Shown in pieces: positions 1-7,069 of a DNA stretch of 64,000 bases. The position numbers and the translations under genes were made by a program. The notes under the pieces were generated by a model. The model saw only the letters and a list, made by a program, of their open reading frames with translations. It did not search any database and was not told the origin of the DNA. Origin of the DNA: Streptococcus chenjunshii. Its GTDB lineage: Bacteria; Bacillota; Bacilli; Lactobacillales; Streptococcaceae. The DNA lies in NCBI RefSeq assembly GCF_003086355.1, contig NZ_CP031733.1, forward strand, positions 2,294,001 through 2,358,000. Reading direction: 5' to 3'. Positions within the stretch are counted from its first letter, which is position 1, and every line of letters starts with the position of its first letter.

Positions 1-11
1 CAAAACGGGAC

Positions 12-62
12 ACAAAAAAGACCAAGTATCACACAAGCATGTGTACAAAAATGTGCTAAAGG
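12..62. promoter_or_regulatory. Conserved ~50-bp motif shared with the ulaA promoter
   Basis: This stretch is nearly identical to 14421-14471, which overlaps and extends upstream of the -35 region of the ulaA promoter. The core holds ACACA-AGCA-TGTGT followed by ACAAAAATGTG, so it contains inverted half-sites. In the ula copy the motif sits just upstream of a promoter with a poor -35, as expected for an activator site. By analogy the promoter belonging to this copy would read leftward and lie just outside the window. The rest of 63-202 shows nothing recognisable. Confidence 0.55.
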
Positions 63-202
63 CGCTGAATGGCCTTCATTGCTCAGAAGTCAGGACAAAC
101 TTGGAGAGCTGGGAAACACTGGCAGATACCGGCACTATCGCTTTTACAATTAGATTAAAGCCAGCTGTCTGCGCTTTGAGGAACTGGGTAACTCAAGGAT
201 TA

Positions 203-2269
203 TTATTGGTTGGCTACAATATAGTCGTAAATTTTATCAGGGGCTGACTGGTCAAGCGTTTTGAAAAAATCCTTTCGGGTAAGCAATTTCAGCAACTGAT
301 TCATGGCTAACAGATGGACACTGCTCTTAGGTGCTGAAAGCAGTAAAATGTATTTAACTTTTGTCTGTGCTTTTATCACATAAGGTTTTTTCAAAACAAT
401 CAGACTCATACCTAAGTGGTTGCCGCCTGTATCTCTGGCATGCGGCATACAAAACAGGTCTGTCAGCTGCATAATCTTTCCGGACTGATAGTCTTCCAAA
501 AGTTTTTTTAAATATGACTCTTTAATGATTTTACTTCTCAGCAAGGGAGCGGCTGCCAGAATAATGCCTTCTTCATAGCTGGATATTTTAACAATACTTT
601 GAATAAATTCCAAGCGCAAAATATCTGATAAGTTTGGTTTGGCCGAACCTTTTTCCTTATCTGTATCAATTGCCGGGCTCAGTAAATAATCATATAATTC
701 ACCTTTGAGCTGCTCAGGATTTTTGATATCGCTGTTTTTACTGATAATAGCCATCAAGTCTGTTACCTTAGGGAAGCGAACCTGGCCGATACCAAATCTG
801 CTGTAGACTTTCTTGAGCAGGTGATAGCGTTCCTGTGGTGTCATTGCCGGATTGACAATAAAAATATTTTTGTTGGCTTGATATAAGTCAACGTTATTTT
901 CGGTTGAAAAAATCAAGTCAACCGAAGAAGTTTCCTGCAAAAAATGCTGACTGTCGTAAGGGCCGATGAAATGAAAATCCGGAAAAAGCAGCTTGAGCTG
1001 CTGAAAAATAAAACTTGAACTGCCGATACCTTTCTGACAAATAACAGCCGCAACTTTTTTTCCATCTTTTTTAATCCCGTAATCTTCAATAGCTACAATG
1101 AAATGCATGCTTAAATAAGCTACTTCTTCATCAGGAATCGGGAATTGATAGTAGGATTCAATCGCTTTTAAAGAAGAACGGACAAGCTGAAATAAGTTGG
1201 CATACTGTGAACGAATCCGTGCTGAGAAACTATTGAGAATCGGAATCTTATATAACATGCGGTAGTGAACCGCCCGAAAATGGCTGTACAGATTGCTTTT
1301 GACTTCTTTAATATTATAAAATTCAATACCGGATAAAAGTTCAAAACGATTGATGACCTTATTGACTAGATTAAGTATAACAGTCCGGTCAAAAGTGGCT
1401 TCTGAGATAGATACAGTTGTAAAGGTCAGAATCCATGAAGTCAAAAAACCAACAGCCTTTGGACTGGGAGAAAGGGCCAGAATTTTTTTGAGCACTGCTG
1501 CAGCAATCATGAATTCCTTGGATGATTTTAAAGAAGTATAGCCCACTGTATCCTGAGGGGCTGTCTTAGCCAGATAAGGCTTGAACAGGGTCAAAGTATA
1601 GGTAATTTCGAGCAGCTGCTTATCCGTAAGCGACAGTCCGTATTTTTCTACAGCATAGTGCCTAAAAATGGCTTTGATAGATGCTAAATCGTTAATTTTT
1701 TCATTATAAAACAAATAATCATAGAAAAAAGTCTGCCAATCTGAGGATAAGTCCTCTAAAATATAAGACATTGCCAAATAACGAATTTGATAGTCATCAC
1801 CCGATAAGTAATAACCGACAGTTCTGTCATTAGCAATACGGATATGATAAGGGAACAGTTCTTTTTGCAGCTTTTTAATATCTTCCATAACGGTCGATTT
1901 ACTGACTTTTAATGAAGCAAGGAAGTCGCTGGTTGACAGATAAGCTGTCCCCTTCCGAAAAAGAATAAAGTAAATATATTTGCGGCGTTCCTCTGCAGTC
2001 AGGAGATAATCATCAAAAAAATGCTCCTTATTAAAACAGTCAATAAAAAATTCTTTATTCTTAAAAGATAAGATAAGGTTCTGCTGCAGTAAAGACAAAG
2101 CTTGCTGATGATGGTCCTTTAAAAAATCATTAATATAATCCAGTGTATAAAGAATCTGTTTTTTTGATAAACCTGTCCTTGCCATGAGCTTGTTTAGGCT
2201 GATTTCTTCTTCACTGATAAGAATATTAATGATTTGGATTGATTTTTTATCTAACATGGCCTTCTCCAT
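203..2269 (-). CDS. PRD-domain transcriptional activator with PTS EIIB/EIIA-like domains
   Basis: A 688-residue BglG/MtlR-type regulator. It has N-terminal helix-turn-helix segments (about 1-150), two PRD regions (about 190-400), an EIIB-like domain (about 405-490, with the Cys of the ICQKGIGSS segment) and a C-terminal EIIA-like domain with its active-site His in CMPHA. Such proteins bind DNA and are switched by PTS phosphorylation of PRD, EIIB and EIIA residues. It is the last gene of the operon running from 6773, 23 nt after the aldolase gene, so it most likely controls this operon. The start is uncertain: ATG at 2269 has an AGGAT site, while an in-frame ATG four codons later (2257) is served by GGAG. 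Confidence 0.9.
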   Translation of the reverse strand: MEKAMLDKKSIQIINILISEEEISLNKLMARTGLSKKQILYTLDYINDFLKDHHQQALSLLQQNLILSFKNKEFFIDCFNKEHFFDDYLLTAEERRKYIYFILFRKGTAYLSTSDFLASLKVSKSTVMEDIKKLQKELFPYHIRIANDRTVGYYLSGDDYQIRYLAMSYILEDLSSDWQTFFYDYLFYNEKINDLASIKAIFRHYAVEKYGLSLTDKQLLEITYTLTLFKPYLAKTAPQDTVGYTSLKSSKEFMIAAAVLKKILALSPSPKAVGFLTSWILTFTTVSISEATFDRTVILNLVNKVINRFELLSGIEFYNIKEVKSNLYSHFRAVHYRMLYKIPILNSFSARIRSQYANLFQLVRSSLKAIESYYQFPIPDEEVAYLSMHFIVAIEDYGIKKDGKKVAAVICQKGIGSSSFIFQQLKLLFPDFHFIGPYDSQHFLQETSSVDLIFSTENNVDLYQANKNIFIVNPAMTPQERYHLLKKVYSRFGIGQVRFPKVTDLMAIISKNSDIKNPEQLKGELYDYLLSPAIDTDKEKGSAKPNLSDILRLEFIQSIVKISSYEEGIILAAAPLLRSKIIKESYLKKLLEDYQSGKIMQLTDLFCMPHARDTGGNHLGMSLIVLKKPYVIKAQTKVKYILLLSAPKSSVHLLAMNQLLKLLTRKDFFKTLDQSAPDKIYDYIVANQ

Positions 2270-2292
2270 TAGATCATCCTGCAGCAGTGCTG

Positions 2293-2928
2293 TTATGAAC
2301 GTCTAATATATCGTTTAACAGCCTGCCGCAACAGACGGGCGTGTTCCTCAATTGTGTGAGCGTTCCCGTTGGTCAGCAAAGACCCGATTCCCATACAGTC
2401 CACTCCGGCCTCTAGCCAAGCGTCTACATTTTCTAGAGTAACCCCGCCAGAAGAGAGAAGCGGAATAAAGGGAAGAGGTGTTTTTAGGGCGGCAACCAGA
2501 TTTGGCCCCCAGAATGATGATGTTGGGAAGGCTTTAATCATTGCCGCACTGGCTTCTAAGGCTGCAACAGCTTCTGTTACGGTCGTGCAGCCGGGCATAT
2601 AAGCGATTTGATAGCGATTGCAGATTTTCGCTACATCTTCTTTAAAAGTAGGAGCAATGATAAACTGCGCCCCTCTCATGATCGCTTCCCAAGCCGTCTC
2701 GCTGTCCAGAACCGTCCCGGCCCCTATCAGCAGTTCTTCTCCATATTCTTTATGCAGTTCTTCAATTAAATGACTGGCATTAAAATGAGTGTAACTGATT
2801 TCCAGACAGCTGACACCGCCGGCTAAACAGGCTGCTGCAATCTCTTTAGCCCTCTCTAAGCTTTGTGTGCGGACAATAGCCATAATTTTGCCGCTGTCAA
2901 TTTTATTTAATACAGCTAATTTTTTCAT
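2293..2928 (-). CDS. KDPG/KHG aldolase family protein
   Basis: A 211-residue class I aldolase of the 2-keto-3-deoxy-6-phosphogluconate / 4-hydroxy-2-oxoglutarate family, of normal length. The Schiff-base lysine is in the IKAFP segment and the catalytic glutamate in the LEISYT segment. The arginine that follows this glutamate in E. coli KDPG aldolase is absent, so substrate preference may differ. The expected reaction is cleavage of a 2-keto-3-deoxy sugar-acid phosphate to pyruvate and an aldehyde phosphate. It lies 4 nt after the DHDPS-like gene, so it is translationally coupled within the PTS operon. Family assignment is firm; the physiological substrate is not known. Confidence 0.88.
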   Translation of the reverse strand: MKKLAVLNKIDSGKIMAIVRTQSLERAKEIAAACLAGGVSCLEISYTHFNASHLIEELHKEYGEELLIGAGTVLDSETAWEAIMRGAQFIIAPTFKEDVAKICNRYQIAYMPGCTTVTEAVAALEASAAMIKAFPTSSFWGPNLVAALKTPLPFIPLLSSGGVTLENVDAWLEAGVDCMGIGSLLTNGNAHTIEEHARLLRQAVKRYIRRS

Positions 2929-2932
2929 GTTA

Positions 2933-3832
2933 CTACCTCATAAATCCTTCATATTCCTGATAAGCAGCTAGCACCTGAACAATCGCCTTTTTTTGACGGT
3001 CAGTCAGGCAGCTGCGTACTGGGGCCAGCGCTTGGCCAACAGGAATGCCAATTTGACTGAGTGAAAATTTCAAAACAGCCGGCACTGTGGCCAATTTAAG
3101 AACTTTGCGGAAAGCTTCGATACTGTTTTGAAGTTCCTGAGCTTCTGCCAGACGACCTGCAGCAAAAGACTGATAAATCCCCACATCTGTTTTGGTTAAA
3201 AGATTGGATGTTGCTGCAACTGCTCCCTTGGCTCCTAGTTTTAAGGCTGCTAAAATCTTCGAATCCGATCCGACAAGTACTGAGAAATCTTCGTGAGCCG
3301 TCAGTTCAATATAACGTTTAAGCTGTTCAAGATCGCCGCTGCTGTCCTTTACAGCGATAATGTTAGGTATTTTAGCCAAACGGCCTACTGTTTCTGCTTC
3401 CAAATTATTACCGCTGTTTTTCGGTATATTATACAAAATAACCGGCAAATCAACAGCTTGAGCAATAGCCCTATAATGATCGTATAACTCTTCTTGTGTC
3501 AATGAGAGAAAATACGGGGTAATAACAGAAACAGCAGCAACTCCTGCATCCGCCATGCGCCTGCTTAAATCAATAACTTCCCTAGTTGCAACAGCTCCCG
3601 TCCCAGCATAAACCGGCAGACGGCCTGCTGTTTTTTCGACAACAAGCTTAGCATAAGCCAATTTCTCATCCGGACTTAAGCCGTAAAACTCACCGTTGGT
3701 TCCAAGAATAAATAAACCCTGTACACCGCCTGCCACTAATTTTTCGATTAACTTTTCAATTCCTTCATCAGAAAAACTGCCATCAGCAGCAAATGGCGTG
3801 ACCATAGCTGTTATGATACCATCGATAGTCAA
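2933..3832 (-). CDS. Dihydrodipicolinate synthase / N-acetylneuraminate lyase family aldolase
   Basis: A 299-residue TIM-barrel class I aldolase of the DapA/NanA superfamily. The phosphate/carboxylate-binding GTNGE motif is near residue 45, YNIP near 133 and the Schiff-base lysine in IAVKDSS near 161. Its place in a sugar PTS operon, 4 nt from both neighbours, argues for a catabolic pyruvate lyase acting on a keto-deoxy acid rather than for lysine biosynthesis. Having two unrelated pyruvate aldolases in one operon is unusual. True dihydrodipicolinate synthase activity is not favoured by context. Confidence 0.87.
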   Translation of the reverse strand: MTIDGIITAMVTPFAADGSFSDEGIEKLIEKLVAGGVQGLFILGTNGEFYGLSPDEKLAYAKLVVEKTAGRLPVYAGTGAVATREVIDLSRRMADAGVAAVSVITPYFLSLTQEELYDHYRAIAQAVDLPVILYNIPKNSGNNLEAETVGRLAKIPNIIAVKDSSGDLEQLKRYIELTAHEDFSVLVGSDSKILAALKLGAKGAVAATSNLLTKTDVGIYQSFAAGRLAEAQELQNSIEAFRKVLKLATVPAVLKFSLSQIGIPVGQALAPVRSCLTDRQKKAIVQVLAAYQEYEGFMR

Positions 3833-3836
3833 TTCT

Positions 3837-4448
3837 TTATTTCCTTTCTAACGATTCGCCCAAGGCTCCTCCCGGATGCCAGAGATGGTACTGTTTCAAA
3901 TCAAGCCTGTTTTTTTCCTGTAAAACAATCGATAAGGCTTGTAAAATCAAGATTTCGACAACAACTGAGGCTCTGGGAGGTTTATTAAAAGAGTCTCCTT
4001 CCTGTTCTACACCAGCAAATAAGGTTAAATCAGTATTCTCCGACAGCCAGGAAGATGCCCCGCCTGTAACAGCAATGATAGTTACTCCCAGTTTTTTCAA
4101 AGCTCCAACCGTCCTTTGCAGCTCCTGTGTTTCTCCGCTGTTTGAGACAGCAATCACAATATCTCCGCCCATAACCTGTCCGGCAGAGCCATGAAGTGCT
4201 TCTGTCGCATCTAAAAAATAACTGGGGGTTCCGGTTGAAGAAAAGAGAGCCGCAATGTACTGTGAAACATGGCTGGGTTTGCCGATACCTGTAATATGGA
4301 CACGGCCTCCCTGCTGTTTAGCACTTAGGATAAGTTCGGCAGCCTGATAAATTTTGGACTTATCTAATTGCGCCATAAACTGACTGACTTCAGCTGCCAG
4401 TGTTTCTGTAAAATAGTTCAATTGTTTTTCTGCTATGTCGTTTGTCAT
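3837..4448 (-). CDS. SIS-domain sugar-phosphate isomerase, KdsD/GutQ-like
   Basis: A 203-residue protein that is essentially one SIS domain. The GIGKPSH segment, the STGTP segment, the ALHGSAGQV segment and the SNSGET phosphosugar-binding motif follow the layout of arabinose-5-phosphate isomerases (KdsD, GutQ), but the C-terminal CBS pair of those enzymes is missing. The likely role is aldose-ketose isomerisation of a phosphorylated sugar released in the pathway. It sits between the EIIC gene and the two aldolases and has a GGAGGGAG ribosome site. A 6-phospho-3-hexuloisomerase-type activity cannot be excluded. Confidence 0.8.
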   Translation of the reverse strand: MTNDIAEKQLNYFTETLAAEVSQFMAQLDKSKIYQAAELILSAKQQGGRVHITGIGKPSHVSQYIAALFSSTGTPSYFLDATEALHGSAGQVMGGDIVIAVSNSGETQELQRTVGALKKLGVTIIAVTGGASSWLSENTDLTLFAGVEQEGDSFNKPPRASVVVEILILQALSIVLQEKNRLDLKQYHLWHPGGALGESLERK

Positions 4449-4498
4449 AACTCCCTCCTGTTAACTGTTAAAACGTACTTCTTCCAGTTTTCAGCAAT

Positions 4499-5761
4499 TT
4501 AACGGCCCAGTAGCTTTAAAATAAAGTCCAGCAGGTTTCCAATGATGTTATAGTCAATATTAGGAAATGTAGAGCCCTCAATTCCTAAAGAACCGTAAAG
4601 CGGATAGAGCAGAACCGGCAAAAAGGCTAACAGGAGACCTTGAATAAAAGATCCCGCCAAAGCTCCCCGCCAGCCGCCGGTGGCGTTGCCAAATACTGCA
4701 GCTGTGCCGCCGGAAAAAAAGCAAATATGCGCTGCCGGAATAATGATAACCGGAAATTTGAATACAACCATGACAAAGACAGCGATTAAGCCAGCTATGT
4801 ACGAAGAAATGAAACCGATAATAACAGCTGTCGGTGCAAAAGGAAAGACTGTCGGAACATCCAAAGCCGGACGGGAATTGGGAATAAATTTTTCTGAAAT
4901 AGAGACAAAAGCCGCCGTAATTTCCGCCAAGAACATTCTAACTCCTGTCATCAAAATAGACATACCGGCAGTGAAGGTAAAGGCTTGAACAAATGGGAAG
5001 ACCAGCCAATGGGTATCACCGGCTAATGCCTGTGTTGCTGCCGGTCCCGCTTTCAAAGCCGACAGATAAAAAAGCAGCAGCATAATAACAGCCACACCCA
5101 TCAAGAAATCACGGAAGATGGATAACCAGCCGGGAAAATTAAAGCCTTCTGTTGTCTCTTCTTCATGCTTTTTAAAAAGTTTACCGATATAGCCTGAAGC
5201 GGCATAGCCAATCATATTAAAATGTCCGATTGCGGTAGCATCGCTGCCGGTAATCTTTCTCATAAAAGGCTGACATAACTGCGGTAAGGCTGCTGAACAA
5301 AAACCCAGAATCAAACCGCCGCTGATAATGGCCGCAACATCACTGATCCCGTGAGCTTTTAATACAAGTGACAGCACACAGGCAAAGAACAGGCTGTGCC
5401 CAGTTGTGAAGAAAATATTTTTAAAGGGTGTTAGTCTGGCGACAACTAAATTCATCACAAAACCCAAAATAAGCGTACAGCTTGTAACAAAAGCAAATTC
5501 GCTCTGTGCAAGAGCAGTCGCTGCTTCTGGAGAAGCAACAACTCCCACCAAATGGAACCCTTTCTGAAAAAGTGTATTAAAATTTTGAAGGGCCGCAGTC
5601 ATAATAGAACCGCCAGAGCTAAAGACAACAAAACCAATAACCGTTTTAAAGGTACCAGTCAGAACCTCAGGGCCAGTTTTTTTCTGGGCCAGAAGTCCGA
5701 CCATAGCCACTAACCCCAGCAAAATAGCCGGTGTGCTTAAAAAACTAATAATAAAATCCAT
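4499..5761 (-). CDS. PTS EIIC, ascorbate (UlaA/SgaT) family
   Basis: A 420-residue polytopic membrane protein of the UlaA/SgaT EIIC family, which moves a sugar or sugar acid across the membrane while it is phosphorylated through the partner EIIB. Many hydrophobic segments are visible, together with family features such as the GHF/GHS segments and TGVRMFLAEITAAF. The ATG at 5761 is chosen because a strong GAGGGGGG site lies just upstream; a longer reading frame to 5836 would begin inside the repeat. It is only about 37% or so similar by eye to ulaA at 12893, so it is a paralogue with its own substrate. EIIB and EIIA lie upstream, separated by the repeat at 5774. Confidence 0.88.
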   Translation of the reverse strand: MDFIISFLSTPAILLGLVAMVGLLAQKKTGPEVLTGTFKTVIGFVVFSSGGSIMTAALQNFNTLFQKGFHLVGVVASPEAATALAQSEFAFVTSCTLILGFVMNLVVARLTPFKNIFFTTGHSLFFACVLSLVLKAHGISDVAAIISGGLILGFCSAALPQLCQPFMRKITGSDATAIGHFNMIGYAASGYIGKLFKKHEEETTEGFNFPGWLSIFRDFLMGVAVIMLLLFYLSALKAGPAATQALAGDTHWLVFPFVQAFTFTAGMSILMTGVRMFLAEITAAFVSISEKFIPNSRPALDVPTVFPFAPTAVIIGFISSYIAGLIAVFVMVVFKFPVIIIPAAHICFFSGGTAAVFGNATGGWRGALAGSFIQGLLLAFLPVLLYPLYGSLGIEGSTFPNIDYNIIGNLLDFILKLLGR

Positions 5762-5773
5762 TTTTCCCCCCTC

Positions 5774-5930
5774 ACACAAAGATACAAAGGCCGTCAAAAA
5801 CGCAATGGGAAAATAGGCGTCCGACCGCTGAGTCACTAAAGACTCAAGGGAGGGCGGTCTTTTTCCCGCAGCGTTTAGGCCATGTTCAGTTCACACAAAG
5901 ATACAAAGGGCGTTTAAAAATCAAAGCAAT
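5774..5930. repeat. Structured intergenic repeat: one short copy plus a truncated second copy
   Basis: The first copy (about 5777-5892) starts with AAAGATACAAAGGCCGT and ends with GCGTTTAGGCCATGTTCA. Its arms pair: AACGC with GCGTT, and GGGAAAA with TTTTCCC. An internal stem (GACCGC with GCGGTC, GAGTC with GACTC) forms the tip. A second left end begins at about 5893 and decays after roughly 40 bp. The element separates the EIIB gene from the EIIC gene within one operon, its left end 13 nt from the EIIC start. The remainder up to 6040 shows no further structure. Confidence 0.85.
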
Positions 5931-6040
5931 AAAGAGGCTTATCGATAATTCTAAGAGTTACTGCTGCTAAAAGTAACCTTGCTCATAACTGACTTATACC
6001 TCACACCAGACTGTCTCTTTTTGCTAAAGCTGGGAACTGG

Positions 6041-6316
6041 CTAATTTAAAACACTTTCCAGCTTATTTTTGATTTCTTCTTTGTCTACAACACTATTGAT
6101 GCCGATAATTTTCTGAGGAATATGCTTTTCGGACAGCTCTTCAGCTACATCTGTCAATGTAATGACAATGTCTCCGTTAAAGCCCGGCAAAGCATCTAAC
6201 GATGCATGCTCTACCTCCAAAGGAAGCTTATGCTCCCGTATAACTTCCTCAACTTTAATTTTTAACATCAGACTGGAACCTACTCCTGCACGACAGGCTA
6301 CAAGTGCTTTAATCAT
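6041..6316 (-). CDS. PTS EIIB, ascorbate-type (UlaB-like)
   Basis: A 91-residue EIIB. The phosphorylated cysteine lies in the P-loop-like ACRAGVGSS segment near the N-terminus, and the length is normal for UlaB-type EIIB (about 90-100). It takes phosphate from the EIIA encoded just upstream and passes it to the sugar bound by EIIC. The ATG at 6316 follows an AAGGAGG site by 8 nt and is preferred over one six codons earlier. The gene overlaps the 3' end of the EIIA gene by 8 nt, indicating translational coupling. Confidence 0.87.
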   Translation of the reverse strand: MIKALVACRAGVGSSLMLKIKVEEVIREHKLPLEVEHASLDALPGFNGDIVITLTDVAEELSEKHIPQKIIGINSVVDKEEIKNKLESVLN

Positions 6317-6773
6317 AACTGCTGCCTCCTTCATACTTTTTTAATAATGATAGAAAATCCTGTTTTGTTGTCACCGCCGCCAATTGGCTTACAAATGTCT
6401 CATGGCTTAATAAATCGGCCAATCCCGATAATAATTCAAGGTGAGAGTGGTTAGCTGCAGCACTCAAAGGAAAAAGATATTTCACAGGATCGTTTGCTTT
6501 ATGGCCAGAAAACACAGGCCGCTTCAGTTTTGTAAACCCCAGAGCTGTCTTTAGAGCGCCGCTGCTTTCTGGTGCATGCGGCAGGGCAATATGTCTGGTA
6601 ATAACAATATAGGGTCCGCTTTCATGAAAAATATCAATAATCCGTTCAGCATAAGCGTCAGTTACAAAACCATTTTCCGCCAAAGGCTTTACCGATAATC
6701 TGATTGCATCCGTAAAATCTTGAGCCTCAACATCCATTAAAATGAAACGGCTATCTATAGCTTCCGATAACAT
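6309..6773 (-). CDS. PTS EIIA, mannitol/fructose-type as in ascorbate systems
   Basis: A 154-residue EIIA of the fructose/mannitol (PTS_EIIA_2) fold. The active-site histidine lies in the IALPHAPES segment near residue 68. It accepts phosphate from HPr and passes it to the adjacent EIIB. It is the first gene of the leftward operon 6773-203, and AAAGGAGGG precedes the ATG. The leader 6774-7069 holds an apparent terminator-type hairpin only about 40 nt upstream of this start. Confidence 0.86.
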   Translation of the reverse strand: MLSEAIDSRFILMDVEAQDFTDAIRLSVKPLAENGFVTDAYAERIIDIFHESGPYIVITRHIALPHAPESSGALKTALGFTKLKRPVFSGHKANDPVKYLFPLSAAANHSHLELLSGLADLLSHETFVSQLAAVTTKQDFLSLLKKYEGGSSYD

Positions 6774-6809
6774 AATGCCGCCTTCCCTCCTTTCTTCATG
6801 ACAATAGTA

Positions 6810-6880
6810 ACAAAAAAATAAGGGCTTTTTAAGCCCTGTTTTGGTCCGATTTTTGGCTTGCTGCCAGCTAAAAATCGGAC
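6810..6880 (-). promoter_or_regulatory. Tandem hairpins with terminator in the operon leader (candidate attenuator)
   Basis: Read on the minus strand, a perfect 11-bp stem (GTCCGATTTTT at 6844-6854 with AAAAATCGGAC at 6870-6880) is followed by a 7-bp stem (AGGGCTT with AAGCCCT, 6821-6837) and then TATTTTTTTG. The second hairpin looks like an intrinsic terminator and lies about 40 nt upstream of the EIIA start codon. No convincing promoter is visible between it and the gene, so transcripts probably cross it. It could instead be a second terminator for the upstream regulator gene. Confidence 0.5.
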
Positions 6881-6914
6881 TCTTAGTTTTAAATAAAAAT
6901 AAGAATAGTCTGTT

Positions 6915-6946
6915 TTTTTAATTTTATGTATGCATAAAATTAAAAA
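6915..6946. promoter_or_regulatory. Perfect 14-bp inverted repeat (candidate operator)
   Basis: TTTTTAATTTTATG at 6915-6928 is followed after four bases by its exact complement, CATAAAATTAAAAA, at 6933-6946. It is too AT-rich and lacks the T-tract placement of a normal terminator. It lies upstream of the operon's leader hairpins and downstream of the regulator's terminator, where an operator or activator site would be expected. Confidence 0.45.
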
Positions 6947-6971
6947 CTCATAAGCCGAAGCTTTACAGCAT

Positions 6972-7034
6972 AAAAAAGCTGGGACAGACCTCTGCGCTTG
7001 CTCTGCAATCCACCGTTGAGATCTGTCCCATTTT
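6972..7034 (-). terminator. Terminator after the PRD regulator
   Basis: On the minus strand TGGGACAGATCTC pairs with the later GGTCTGTCCCAGC, followed by TTTTTTT. It is placed 36 nt after the stop codon of the gene at 7070. The GGGACAG/CTGTCCC core recurs in several terminators in the window. Confidence 0.75.
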
Positions 7035-7069
7035 ATCTTATTTTATTATTATGTCAAAAACAGTCATTC

